Part shown: in pieces, positions 36,334-45,123 of the stretch
Position numbering within the stretch: the stretch's first letter is position 1
How the letters are laid out: every line of letters begins with the position of its first letter
Assembly: GCA_046330935.1 (NCBI GenBank)
Contig: JAXLRU010000002.1
Coordinates: 1 to 64,000, forward strand
Reading direction: 5' to 3'
Origin: JAXLRU01 sp046330935
GTDB taxonomy: Bacteria; Actinomycetota; Actinomycetes; Actinomycetales; Kineosporiaceae
DNA: 64,000 nucleotides
Notes under the pieces: generated by a model
The model's database searches: none
What the model was told of the DNA's origin: nothing
What the model saw: the letters and a program-made list of their open reading frames with translations, nothing else
Position numbers and translations under genes: made by a program

Positions 36334-38031
36334 TCAGTCGATCGAGGGCCCCACCTGGCCACGGGCCAGGTTGTTGCTCAGGTCGGGGTCGTCGAACGGC
36401 TCGGTGACGACGGCCGCCGACCAGCTCGTCACATTCGAGCCTGTGGTCCGCCCCAGCGCGAGGCCGAGCGTCTTCGTGGAGCGGGCGGCCAGGGCCCCCA
36501 CCGAGCACGTCCACCGGATCATCGTCACGGGGTAGGCGTCGGAGGAGTCCAGGGCCAGCGAGCGCTTGCACGTCGGGTCGGGGGTGATCGAGGAGTCGAG
36601 CAGCGTCAGCGCGTCGGCGGTGCGTGCGGTGACGACGACGGAGGTGCCCGCGGCGGCGACGGAGGAGAGGTTGCGCAGCTCGATGTTGAGCCGCCCCTGG
36701 GTGAGCGCGTCGGCACCGCCCGCATTCGGCAGGCGCACGGCGAGGTCGGCGCCCGTCGGCGTCTTGGTGTCGTCGTCGGCGACGGCCCCGTCGTTGATCG
36801 GTTGCTGCACCCGCACGGGCCCGGACAGCAGGTTGACGATGACCTTGACCCGCGCGTCGGCCTCGGGCAGGCGGTCGCCGCGGACGCCGACGATCAGCGG
36901 CACCAGCACGCTGCCCGGGGGGATCGTCACCGTCTGCACGGCCGGGGACAGCTGCCGGTCGTCGAGGGTGGCGAGGTCGTCGCCACCCGCCGTGGTGGCC
37001 ACCGCGAGGACCGTCACGGGGACGCTCAGGGGCCGCGACAGGCGCAGGCCGAACTCCATGGGCGTGACGCCGCTGTTGCCCTCCTTCACCCAGGGCGCGC
37101 CGTCGAGGTAGAGCCACGTGCGCTCCTCCTCGTCGTCGTCGGCGATCACGACGCTCGTCGCCGGGTCCTGGCGGGCGTCGAGCGAGGTCAGCTCGATGCC
37201 GACGGTCTCGTCGGGCTCCACGGTGGTGTCGTCGACGAGGGTGAACGGCACCAGGAGGGAGTTCTTGCCCGCCGGGACGGTGACGTCGGTGTCGAGGGGC
37301 ACGAAGTCGGTCCCGGGCGTGGCCTGGCCCTCGGCCGTCGTCCGCACGTGCACCTTGATCGGCGCCTGGGCGATCTCGGTGAGGCGGACCCGGAGCACGG
37401 TGCGGACCGGACGGTCGCCCTCACGGATCGTGTCCTCCACCCGCATCAGGGGCAGCGCGACGATCGGGGCGCTCGGACGGCTCGGGGACGACGTCCCGGC
37501 GGGCCCCTCGGCGGCGACGACGAACGTCAGCGGCGTGCGGTTCGGCAGGCCCGAGAAGGTGAGGCTGGACCGCGGCGCACCGTCCTCGCGGCCCCCGACC
37601 GTCTTGGAGCGGCCCGTGCCCGTCTCGGTGACGCGGAACCGCACGACCGACCCGGTGGGGGGCGTCCAGCGGACGGTGGCGGAGCGGTCGCCCGGGGCCG
37701 CCGACACCGAGGTGGGCGGCTGCAGGCCCGAGGAGTTCGTGGGGCTGGTCCTGCGGGTCTTCGTCTTGGTGGTCTTCGTCCTGGTCGTCTTCGTCTTCTT
37801 GGTCTTGCTCTTCGTCGTCTTCGACTTCTTGGTGGTCTTCGCCTGCTTGGCGGGGGCCACCGTCGTGGCCTCGGCGGCCGTCACGGAGCCGGCCGTCACG
37901 AAGCCGGCCGCTGCGGCCGCGCGGGGGGACGCGGCGGAGGGCGAGGTGGTCGGGAGCGCGAGGGCGAGGCCGACCGCTGCAGCGGCGACCACGGTCGCCG
38001 CGCGGCGCGGCACCGGACCGAACCGATTCAT
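36334..38031 (-). CDS. Secreted FN3 / Calx-beta protein with Lys/Thr-rich N-terminal tract
   Basis: 565 residues. Signal-peptide-like N-terminus, then a striking Lys/Thr tract at about 60-95 (KTTKKSKTTKSKTKKTKTTR...), FN3 (PPTSVSAAPGDRSATVRWTPP), Calx-beta (ATPGTDFVPLDTDVTVPAG...EPDETVGIELTS), a second beta-domain and a CARDB-like end (DPDLSNNLARGQVG). The basic tract may bind teichoic or nucleic acid. Same family as the 27905, 34561 and 53129 products, but no TGCAAC-N17-CGTC element is found in its 176-base upstream region shared with a divergent gene. It may be read from a different promoter. Confidence 0.75.
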   Translation of the reverse strand: MNRFGPVPRRAATVVAAAAVGLALALPTTSPSAASPRAAAAAGFVTAGSVTAAEATTVAPAKQAKTTKKSKTTKSKTKKTKTTRTKTTKTKTRRTSPTNSSGLQPPTSVSAAPGDRSATVRWTPPTGSVVRFRVTETGTGRSKTVGGREDGAPRSSLTFSGLPNRTPLTFVVAAEGPAGTSSPSRPSAPIVALPLMRVEDTIREGDRPVRTVLRVRLTEIAQAPIKVHVRTTAEGQATPGTDFVPLDTDVTVPAGKNSLLVPFTLVDDTTVEPDETVGIELTSLDARQDPATSVVIADDDEEERTWLYLDGAPWVKEGNSGVTPMEFGLRLSRPLSVPVTVLAVATTAGGDDLATLDDRQLSPAVQTVTIPPGSVLVPLIVGVRGDRLPEADARVKVIVNLLSGPVRVQQPINDGAVADDDTKTPTGADLAVRLPNAGGADALTQGRLNIELRNLSSVAAAGTSVVVTARTADALTLLDSSITPDPTCKRSLALDSSDAYPVTMIRWTCSVGALAARSTKTLGLALGRTTGSNVTSWSAAVVTEPFDDPDLSNNLARGQVGPSID

Positions 38032-38207
38032 GTGCGCTCCCCGTCACTGCTCCGACGCCGCCCCCGGGGGGCGCCGCCTTCGGCACCTTCCGCGCCGGAG
38101 GCTAGCGCGCGGGCCCGACGGTGACCAGTAGCGACGGTCCGCCGGGACAAACCCGTACGCCCAGCGCGGTGCTGGACACGGTGAGTGCAGGGCGGGACGA
38201 TCGCGGG

Positions 38208-39020
38208 ATGTCCCGTCTGCGCCCGTGGGCCCTGTGGCTGAGCCTGCTCGCGGTGCTGCTCGCCACCCTGACGAGCGTGGGCGCGTCGTGGCTCGTGGGC
38301 CCGCCCGACCTCTCGCAGCGGGTCCAGCAGGTGCGTTCGGGCGGGGCGGGGGCGCTGCCTTCGGGGATCGAGGCCTCCGACCTCGACGCCCTCGACGACA
38401 TCGACGCCGACGCCGCCGACCCGCCCGGCCTCGGCATCCCCGCACTGGCCCTGGTCAACGGCCTGCTGCTGGTGGTCCTCGGCCTCACGGCCCTCCCGCT
38501 GCTCGTGGGCAGCCGCGCCACCGGCCTCACCCAGGGGGTGGTCAGCCTGGTCGCGGGGATCGTCGGGATCGTGGTGGGGATCGTGCTGGCCGTCGTCGCG
38601 TTCGTGGCGCTGACGCTGATGGTGTCGCTGTTCCTGTCGGCGCCGTTCGGCACGCTCGCCTACCTGGCCGTGTTCGGGTTCTTCGACACCGGCACCGGCG
38701 CCCTGCTCCTCGGCGTGATCATGGTCCTGCAGCTGGCCGCCGCGGTGCTGCTCGTCGTCGCGCACCAGCGGTTCCTGCAGAGCAAGGGCCTCGTGCTGCT
38801 CGTGCTCACCGCCCTGCTGCTGACGTTCGTCACGGGGCTGCTGCAGTCGGTCGTCCCCGGGATCCTCGTGAGCATCACCGACGCCGTCGCCGCGCTGGTC
38901 TCCGCCGTCGTCGGCGTCGTCTGGGGGCTGTTCGTGCTCGTCGGCGGCGTCGTGTCCGTCGTGAAGCTGCTCAGCGCGCGTCAGGGTGGTGGCCGCACCA
39001 CCGAGCGCGCCCCCGCCTGA
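38208..39020 (+). CDS. Multi-pass membrane protein of unknown function
   Basis: 270 residues. N-terminal TM helix (WALWLSLLAVLLATLTSVGASWLV), an acidic extracytoplasmic loop (~40-75; ASDLDALDDIDADAADPP), then five or six further helices, many Val/Leu/Gly-rich (VVSLVAGIVGIVVGIVLAVVAF; ITDAVAALVSAVVGVVWGLFVLVGGVVSVV). No transport signature is recognised. ATG 38208 is favoured because the first helix begins right after it. It is divergent from the Calx-beta gene and followed, after ~150 bases, by the DUF6318 gene. Confidence 0.65.
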   Translation: MSRLRPWALWLSLLAVLLATLTSVGASWLVGPPDLSQRVQQVRSGGAGALPSGIEASDLDALDDIDADAADPPGLGIPALALVNGLLLVVLGLTALPLLVGSRATGLTQGVVSLVAGIVGIVVGIVLAVVAFVALTLMVSLFLSAPFGTLAYLAVFGFFDTGTGALLLGVIMVLQLAAAVLLVVAHQRFLQSKGLVLLVLTALLLTFVTGLLQSVVPGILVSITDAVAALVSAVVGVVWGLFVLVGGVVSVVKLLSARQGGGRTTERAPA

Positions 39021-39171
39021 GGCGGGACGCGGGCCCTGCGTCGTTCGCCAGATGCCGCTTGCGTGAGTGGCCGGGGTCCTCCGCAGCGTAGACCTCCGTC
39101 GGGCTGCGGTTGTCCACAGTCCAGCTCGCATGGCAGAAGGCGGCCTCCCGACGTCCGTTACCCTCCGACCC

Positions 39172-39813
39172 ATGAGAAAGCGGGGAGCACCGACGCTGCG
39201 TTCTGATGCGCTGGCTGGAACGCTGAGATACCACGTTCGCGTCGGCGCAGCCATGGCGCTCGTGGTGAGCGCCGCGTCCGGCTGTTCACGCGGCGAGAGC
39301 CCTCAGCAGCCATCGCGAACTGTGGCGCCGCCGATCTCCGCCCGACCGATGGAAACCCCGGAATCCACCTACACCCCTCCGCCCGAGAAATCGGAGGCCA
39401 TCAGAGCCAACACGCCCAAGGGGGCGGAGGAGTTCACCAAGTACTTCCTGTCCATTTATAACTACGCGTACGCAACCAATGACGCCACTCCCATCCGGGA
39501 CGTCACACTTCAGGGGTGCCGCTTCTGCCTGGGCCTCATCCAGGAGGTGGCCCGGCGACACGAGGAGCGAACACGCCTGGAAGGCGGGAAGGTCAGCGCG
39601 GTCGACGTCGTGGCACTGCCGGACAGCCCGGCCGACCGAACCGTGGTCGAGGCCACGTTCGCGGAGGCAGGCAGTCGTCTGCTCCGTAGCGACGGCACGG
39701 TGGTGGAGACTTTCGCTCCCTCTGAGGCTCAATTCATGACAATCGCCCTGCGGTGGGACATCGTCCATGGGTGGCGCGTGATCGACGCGGTCGTCGAGGA
39801 CGGCCCCGCGTGA
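39172..39813 (+). CDS. DUF6318-like lipoprotein
   Basis: 213 residues. N-terminal hydrophobic segment ending in a lipobox-like SAASGC (Cys ~residue 38), a Pro-rich linker (ESTYTPPPEKSEAIRANTP), then a compact domain: GAEEFTKYFLSIYNYAYATNDATPIRDV with paired Cys in GCRFCLGL, and a final WDIVHGWRVIDAVVE. This pattern fits the actinobacterial DUF6318 family (SnoaL-like, surface-attached). Start uncertain: ATG 39172 is chosen; ATG 39253 would shorten the leader to the lipobox helix. It overlaps the next gene by GTGA. Codon and base use are less GC-extreme than the neighbours, hinting at transfer. Confidence 0.7.
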   Translation: MRKRGAPTLRSDALAGTLRYHVRVGAAMALVVSAASGCSRGESPQQPSRTVAPPISARPMETPESTYTPPPEKSEAIRANTPKGAEEFTKYFLSIYNYAYATNDATPIRDVTLQGCRFCLGLIQEVARRHEERTRLEGGKVSAVDVVALPDSPADRTVVEATFAEAGSRLLRSDGTVVETFAPSEAQFMTIALRWDIVHGWRVIDAVVEDGPA

Positions 39814-40802
39814 CGGTCGGAGGTCGGGGAAGGAGAGTGCAGGCGCACCTTGCACTGGTGCCTCTACTGGCGCTCGCCTTCAGCGGGCTGAGCCCCATCT
39901 CGTCCGACGCGTCAGCCTCGCCGAAGGCCAAGAAGCCGGCTACGTCGGGTCAACCGCAGGAGAACAAGGTGAAGCGCCGTCATCCGGCCTCGCGTCAGGG
40001 CGGCTCCTCGCCGGCGCGGGATCGGGGCAAGCACCACAGCACCGCGGCGGGGTTGAATGGCAGCTATGCCAACGTGTGGGGCCTGTCCGACGCGTCCGGC
40101 GCAGACGAAAACTCCACGCCCGCTGGCACACGCGCGTTTCGAGCCCGATCCTTCCTGCCCGCTTGCCCCGGGAACACGATCCGGATCCCCGGCCGTGACG
40201 CGATGTGTCCGCGGGCTTTGGACCAGTGTCGACGACGAGGCGAGCCGGATTCCTTTCTCGTCTGGACCTTCGTCGGTCCGCTGAATGTCCGCGAGCCGAG
40301 GCGTTCGGAATGGACGCCCACTGGCGCCAGATGCGTGCGGTCGCTCACCCTCCCCAATGATCAGCCCCTCCCTGTCCTCACGGCCGCCGACTTCCGGCGC
40401 CTACCCCTCCCTCCCGGGCAAGGCCACGTCCAGCCGAGCAACCGTCCGGTATTGATCAATTACCCGATCATCCTCTACGTCGATGTCCAGCCTGTGCTGC
40501 TGACAACGACGGTGCTGGGGGCAGCCGTCGAAGTCGAAGCGCTGCCGGCCTCGTACACGTGGACGTTCGGTGACGGAGGGACGCTCACGAGCGCGCAAGC
40601 GGGTGGCCCGTACCCCGACATGACCAATACGCACACGTACACCCGTCCCGGACGACGAGAGGTGCACCTGACGACCACCTACAGCGGCCGTTACCGCGTG
40701 TCCGGTTCCACGGAGTGGCTGCCCATCGCGGGCACCGCACAGGTCACCAGCGCGCCCGTCGCCCTTGAGGTCATTGAAACGCGCGCGGTTCTCGTCCCTT
40801 GA
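39810..40802 (+). CDS. Secreted PKD-domain protein paired with DUF6318
   Basis: 330 residues. A signal peptide (VQAHLALVPLLALAFSGLSP), a basic low-complexity stretch (KAKKPATSGQPQENKVKRRH), a central Cys-containing region (CPGNTIRIPGRDAMCPRALDQC) and a C-terminal PKD-like domain (~245-320: SYTWTFGDGGTLTS...NTHTYTRPGRREVHLTTTYSGRY). GTG 39810 overlaps the DUF6318 stop (GTGA) and follows GAGGA, so the two are translationally coupled. PKD domains are extracellular beta-sandwiches used for binding. The pair probably forms a surface complex; partner and ligand are unknown. Confidence 0.7.
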   Translation: MTVGGRGRRVQAHLALVPLLALAFSGLSPISSDASASPKAKKPATSGQPQENKVKRRHPASRQGGSSPARDRGKHHSTAAGLNGSYANVWGLSDASGADENSTPAGTRAFRARSFLPACPGNTIRIPGRDAMCPRALDQCRRRGEPDSFLVWTFVGPLNVREPRRSEWTPTGARCVRSLTLPNDQPLPVLTAADFRRLPLPPGQGHVQPSNRPVLINYPIILYVDVQPVLLTTTVLGAAVEVEALPASYTWTFGDGGTLTSAQAGGPYPDMTNTHTYTRPGRREVHLTTTYSGRYRVSGSTEWLPIAGTAQVTSAPVALEVIETRAVLVP

Positions 40803-40864
40803 ACCGCGGCATCCCCTGGAACACCCCCCGCCAGGCGCGACCGCGTTGCGCGCTCCTGTCGGGG

Positions 40865-41311
40865 TCAGACCAGCCGCAGGCGGCATGCGGCGAGGCACAC
40901 CAGCGTCAGCTCGGAGGCCTCGTCGTAGACCCGGAAGGGCTGGGGCGCGCCGCAGTCGACGTCGGCGGCCGACAGCCGCTGCGCCGGGTAGTCCCGCCCC
41001 TTCACGGTGCCCGTGACGGCGGCGGCGCCCTCGAGGGCGCACAGCCGCAGCACCCGCGAGGACGGCAGGCGCACCGAGCACGGCACGCCGGGGGCGGGGC
41101 GCAGCTCGGCCGTCGCCGCGTCGGCGCAGGGGGCGGCGGCCACCTGCGCGAACGTCACCGGACGGTCGGACCGCAGCCCGCCGAACACCGACTCGACCGA
41201 CGACGAGGACGACCCCGCCGAGCCGGAGGGCCGCAGCCCGCCGTAGACGAGCACCAGCACGAACGCGACGACGACCGCCACCAGCACGGCGACGGCCACC
41301 TTCACGTTCAT
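40865..41311 (-). CDS. Small membrane-anchored protein, last gene of the eCIS operon
   Basis: 148 residues. One N-terminal TM helix (KVAVAVLVAVVVAFVLVLVYGG), a Ser-rich linker (SGSAGSSSSSVESVFGG) and a ~105-residue domain with four or five Cys (PCADAATAELRPAPGVPCSVRLP, LRLCALEGAA, DVDCGAPQPF, LTLVCLAACRLRL). I do not recognise the family. Its ATG overlaps the gpI stop (ATGA), so it is translated with the injection-system genes and may belong to the machine. Whether the domain faces outside cannot be fixed; a lone N-terminal anchor with disulfide-capable Cys favours export. Confidence 0.6.
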   Translation of the reverse strand: MNVKVAVAVLVAVVVAFVLVLVYGGLRPSGSAGSSSSSVESVFGGLRSDRPVTFAQVAAAPCADAATAELRPAPGVPCSVRLPSSRVLRLCALEGAAAVTGTVKGRDYPAQRLSAADVDCGAPQPFRVYDEASELTLVCLAACRLRLV

Positions 41312-41835
41312 CCCGGGGGCTCCTCGTAGACGATCTCGGCGCTGACGTGAGCAGGCTTCTCCTGATCGACGATCCGCGCCACCAGACTCGCGTACTCGCG
41401 GGCGGCGGCGGGCAGCGACACCCGCACGTGGAACGGCCGGACGCCGACCCCGGACGCCGCGGGCACGGCGTCGTCCACCACGACTCCCGGGACGCCGAGG
41501 GCGAGGGTCAGGGTGTCCCGCAGCCCCGAGACCGTCCCCCGGCGCCGGGACAGGGCGGCCGCCGAGGCGACCAGCTGGCGCAGCCGCGCCGAACCCGCGG
41601 GGAACGTGCCGTCGTCCTCCAGCCACCGGTCGAGGTCGACCCAGCCGGCGAGGTAGGGCACGAACCGCTCCGGCGCGCGCTGCGGGTCGAACACCGCGGG
41701 CAGCGAGCCCAGCACCTCCTCGGTCGGGGCGTGCAGGGCCTCCATCACCTCCAGCAGCGCCGCCAGCGGCGAGCCGGGCAGCACCGCCCGCTGGTACACC
41801 TCGGGCAGCAGGAGCGCGACGTGGTCAGCGCGCAT
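41308..41835 (-). CDS. eCIS baseplate/tail protein I (gpI, Afp12-like)
   Basis: 175 residues matching the phage tail protein I domain of extracellular contractile injection systems: LLPEVYQRAVLPGSPLAALLEVMEALHAPTEEVL, FDPQRAPERFVPYLAGWVDLDRWL (hallmark FLP.LA.W......), then RRRGTVSGLRDTLTLALGV and a C-terminal RPFHVRV beta-part. It connects baseplate wedge and fibre. It overlaps the baseplate J gene by 11 bases and the next small gene by ATGA. Confidence 0.9.
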   Translation of the reverse strand: MRADHVALLLPEVYQRAVLPGSPLAALLEVMEALHAPTEEVLGSLPAVFDPQRAPERFVPYLAGWVDLDRWLEDDGTFPAGSARLRQLVASAAALSRRRGTVSGLRDTLTLALGVPGVVVDDAVPAASGVGVRPFHVRVSLPAAAREYASLVARIVDQEKPAHVSAEIVYEEPPG

Positions 41836-44341
41836 CGTCGTACCTCACCGTCAGCTCGTGGGCCCCGCCGACGAACAGCCACGTCGGCGGCAGCGGCACC
41901 CGTTCGGAGAACTCCGACGCCGACACCCGCTCCCACGTCCGCCCGTTCGTCGAGCGGAACACCCCCCGTGGCCCGCCCGCGACGGCCACCGGCGCGGCGT
42001 CCACCGACACGCTGGTCACCGGGAGAAACCCGCCCTTGTCGTGCTGCGGCAACCCGCTCTCGACCGTCGGCGAGCGCCACGCGCCGTTCTGCTGCCGCGG
42101 GCTGGTCACCGTGACCCCGGCGCGCGAGGTGGCCGCCAGCACCGTCTCGCCCATCAGCGCGACGTCCAGGCAGCTGCCGCCCGTCCAGCCGTTGCCGACC
42201 GGCGTCCAGCCCTGGGAGTCGACCTCCGTGCCGCGCAGCTCCAGCCGCGACACCCCGGCGCCCTCGGCGTCGCCCGTCGCGTAGGCGGCGGCGTAGACGA
42301 ACCGCCGGTTGCCCAGCTCCAGCGCCTTCAACAGCCGGATGTCGACGCCGGTCAGCCCCGTCGCCATGAACGTCCCGGGCCGCCCGGCGTCCATCGACAC
42401 GAACACCCCGCCGAGCTGCTGCGCGGCCAGCGCCACCCGCAGCGCCCCCGACGGGTCGACGACCGCGGTCACCGCATAGCAGGCCATGGCGGGGTCGCTC
42501 GCCGCCACCAGCACCCTGTCGGCCGTCGCCCCCGGCGCCAGCGCCACCCGGAACAGGCCCTGGTCGGTGGCCAGGAACGCGTGCGGGACGCCGTCCAGCC
42601 GGGCGGGCGCGACGTCCTCCACGTGGAACTCGAACGCGGCGATCATCGACCAGGTGTCGCCGTAGTCGGCCGAGGCGAGCAGCTCGCACGCCTCCGTCTG
42701 CCCCACCCGGGCCACGGCCACGACCACGCCGGGCGCTCCCGGCAGCACGGCCAGGCGCTCCACGGCCCGACCGTCGAAGGCGCCGACGACCTCCCACCCG
42801 TCGCCGTCGTCGACCGACCGGAACACCCGGTGCTCGCTGGCCACGAACCACGTGCGGGGCTGGTGCGGGTCGCGGACGACGGCGGTCGTCGCCTCGGGCA
42901 CGTCCTCGACCACCAGCCGCACGTCCCCCGCCCAGCGCACCCCGCGCTCGGACTGCAGGACGTCGTACATCGTCGCCACCCGCAGCTCCTCGCCGAAGGC
43001 ACGCCCGCGCGTGCCGTCCACGGGCACCGGGGACAGGGCCCGCGCCAGGCGCTCCAGCAGCCGCGCGCGCACCGCCTCCCGGTCCTCCGCGCGGTGCACC
43101 ACGACGTCGGCCTTCACGAACACCCGCTTCAGGCCCGTCCAGCCCACCCGCAGGTCGGCGCCCATCGGCTGGCGCTCCTTCAGGGCCGCGCTCACGCCGT
43201 CCAGCGTGGGGCGGGTCATCGCCGCGGCCAGCGCGTCCGCGGTCACCCCCGTCGCGGACGTCGCGGCGAGGCTCGGCACCAGCAGCACCTCGACCTGCCC
43301 CGGCGTGGCCCCCACCCACAGGTCGGCCCGGGTCACCGCGCGGGCCCGGGACACCCCGCCGCTGGCGGCCACGGCGAACTGCTCGTAGTCGCGCGCGGTG
43401 ACCACCCGGTCGAGGGTGTGCAGGGTGCGGGGCCCGCGGACCATCGCGTCCTCCAGGGCCTCCGCGTCGCGTCCCCCCGCCGCCGCGGCGCGGTTGGTCA
43501 CCTCCACGCCCGGCACCGGGTCCTTCAGCACCGTCAGCAGCCCCGCCGCGACGTTGCCCGACGCCCCGCCGCCGCGCCGGTACCAGGCGCGGATGGCGCG
43601 GCCCGCCCCCGGGACGGCGGCCAGCGCGGCGTCCGGGGCGAAGGTGATCGTCCCGGCGGCGCGGTCGCACACGTACCGGTGCGGGTCGGCGTCCGGGTCC
43701 GGGTCGCCGAAGTGCTCGACCTCCGTCCAGATCCGGTAGGTGCGCCCCCCGTGCTCGCGCGCCGGGGCCCGCCCGTCCAGCTCCCCCGCCACCGCCTCCA
43801 CGCCGACGACGAGGTCGAGGTCGTCCCCCGTCGGCAGGGTCACCGGCGGCCTGGCCAGGGCGTACGCCTGCCCGGGGCCGCCGGTGCCGACGCCCACCGC
43901 CTCGGCCTCCACGACGTCCCCGTGCCGGGCGAGCACGCTCGCCTCGCGCTGCCCGGCCACGACGACGGCGTCCGCGACCGTGGCGAACACCGGCGCGTCC
44001 GTGCCCGACCGGGCCGTGGTGACGCGCGCGCCGCGGGGCACCACGACGTCGGCCGTCGCGGGGGTGGCCAGCGAGAACGTCACCTCGACGCTCGCCGAGG
44101 CCGGCGGCCCCAGCCGCACCCCGATGAGGTTGAGGAACTGGACGAACGCCTTGTCGGGCACCTTGTTCACCCGGTACAGCAAGGTGTCGGTGAGGTAGGC
44201 GAACGCCTCCAGCAGCGTCACCCCCGGGTCGCCGGGCGACAGGTCGCTCCACTGCGGGCTGCGTGCCGCGATCAGCGCCTTCGCCTCCGCGAGGAGCTGC
44301 GCGAAGTCGCGGTCGTCGAGACGGGGGACGGGAAGCGGCAT
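41825..44341 (-). CDS. eCIS baseplate J protein fused to a BNR/Asp-box beta-propeller
   Basis: 838 residues. Residues 1-~470 are baseplate J-like (Afp11/gp6): SDLSPGDPGVTLLEAFAYLTDTLLYRVNKVPDKAFVQFLNLIG, RGARVTTARSG, EALEDAMVRGPRTLHTLDRVVTARDYEQFA, and a C-terminal RVFVKADVVVH...VPVDGTRGRAFGEEL. From ~480 onward there are repeated Asp-box motifs: VFRSVDDGDGW, LLASADYGDTW, GVFVSMDAG, GVFRSTNGRTW, i.e. a BNR/sortilin-type propeller, ending AHELTVRYDDAR. The propeller could bind a surface ligand or decorate the baseplate rim. ATG 44341 overlaps the gp25 stop by one base. Confidence 0.85.
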   Translation of the reverse strand: MPLPVPRLDDRDFAQLLAEAKALIAARSPQWSDLSPGDPGVTLLEAFAYLTDTLLYRVNKVPDKAFVQFLNLIGVRLGPPASASVEVTFSLATPATADVVVPRGARVTTARSGTDAPVFATVADAVVVAGQREASVLARHGDVVEAEAVGVGTGGPGQAYALARPPVTLPTGDDLDLVVGVEAVAGELDGRAPAREHGGRTYRIWTEVEHFGDPDPDADPHRYVCDRAAGTITFAPDAALAAVPGAGRAIRAWYRRGGGASGNVAAGLLTVLKDPVPGVEVTNRAAAAGGRDAEALEDAMVRGPRTLHTLDRVVTARDYEQFAVAASGGVSRARAVTRADLWVGATPGQVEVLLVPSLAATSATGVTADALAAAMTRPTLDGVSAALKERQPMGADLRVGWTGLKRVFVKADVVVHRAEDREAVRARLLERLARALSPVPVDGTRGRAFGEELRVATMYDVLQSERGVRWAGDVRLVVEDVPEATTAVVRDPHQPRTWFVASEHRVFRSVDDGDGWEVVGAFDGRAVERLAVLPGAPGVVVAVARVGQTEACELLASADYGDTWSMIAAFEFHVEDVAPARLDGVPHAFLATDQGLFRVALAPGATADRVLVAASDPAMACYAVTAVVDPSGALRVALAAQQLGGVFVSMDAGRPGTFMATGLTGVDIRLLKALELGNRRFVYAAAYATGDAEGAGVSRLELRGTEVDSQGWTPVGNGWTGGSCLDVALMGETVLAATSRAGVTVTSPRQQNGAWRSPTVESGLPQHDKGGFLPVTSVSVDAAPVAVAGGPRGVFRSTNGRTWERVSASEFSERVPLPPTWLFVGGAHELTVRYDDAR

Positions 44342-44781
44342 CAGAACCCCTCCTGCAGGGCGAGCGCGACGGTGACGGAGTCCAGGGGGCCGCCCAGGCG
44401 CGGCCGGTACTCGAGGACGACCTCCAGGAGGTCGGGACGCCCGGGCGCGGGGCCGGCGTCGACGCGGACGACGACGGCGCGCGGCTCGAACCGCTCCACC
44501 GCCCGCCGCACGTAGTGGATGGCCAGGCCCGCGGTGGTGTCGTCGTTGGGGGCGAAGACGAGCTTGTGCAGCTCGCAGCCGTACGTCGGGCGCATGATCC
44601 GCTCCCCGGGGCGGGTGGAGAGCAGGAGCAGCAGCGACTGCCGGACGGCGTCGGCGTCCGTGACGGTGGCGATCGCGCCGGTCGCCGCGACCCCCAGGCC
44701 CGGCCCGCCGTCGTCGGGCGCGTCGAGGTCGGGGTGGCCGAACCGCCAGCCCGTCCACCCGCGCCGCACCGGGGCGCTCAC
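44341..44781 (-). CDS. eCIS baseplate wedge protein gp25-like (GPW_gp25)
   Basis: 146 residues with the gp25/GPW fold: SVTDADAVRQSLLLLLSTRPGERIMRPTYGCELHKLVFAPND, where STRPGER and RP.YG are the family signature, then HYVRRAVERFEPRAVV and a beta-strand end. gp25 initiates sheath assembly on the baseplate. GTG 44781 overlaps the PAAR-like stop (GTGA); an upstream in-frame extension is Arg/Pro-rich and rejected. Confidence 0.9.
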   Translation of the reverse strand: MSAPVRRGWTGWRFGHPDLDAPDDGGPGLGVAATGAIATVTDADAVRQSLLLLLSTRPGERIMRPTYGCELHKLVFAPNDDTTAGLAIHYVRRAVERFEPRAVVVRVDAGPAPGRPDLLEVVLEYRPRLGGPLDSVTVALALQEGF

Positions 44782-45122
44782 GGCTGCTCCGCGACGAGCA
44801 CCTGGCCGGGGTCGAGGACCCGGTACCGGACGGTGCCCGGCGGCGTCCCGTCGGTGATGCCCTCGAGGTCGGCGCGGACGACGGGCCGGCCGCCGATCCG
44901 GACGAACGTCGAGCGACCCGCGGCCACCTGCAGCGTGTGCTGGCACGGCTTGATCGCCGCGCCCACGTTGGGGCAGCCGCCGATCGGGCGTCCCGTGGGG
45001 TCGTCACCGACGACGACGGTGCGGCCCTGCACGAAGACGAAGTCCTCGGTGGTGGCGACGTCCACCCGGCCGAGCTTGTGGTCGCAGCGGACGTCGGCGT
45101 CGATGGTGATCCAGGGGCGCAT
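44778..45122 (-). CDS. PAAR-like spike-tip protein of the eCIS
   Basis: 114 residues. Small beta-rich protein with Cys/His content typical of PAAR-like tips (RCDHKLGRV, GGCPNVGAAIKPCQHTLQV) and short Gly/Pro turns (VVGDDPTGRPIGG). Its place directly after the VgrG-like spike (1 base apart) and before gp25 supports the call. It would cap and sharpen the spike, possibly around a metal ion. Confidence rests partly on context. Confidence 0.7.
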   Translation of the reverse strand: MRPWITIDADVRCDHKLGRVDVATTEDFVFVQGRTVVVGDDPTGRPIGGCPNVGAAIKPCQHTLQVAAGRSTFVRIGGRPVVRADLEGITDGTPPGTVRYRVLDPGQVLVAEQP

Positions 45123-45123
45123 G

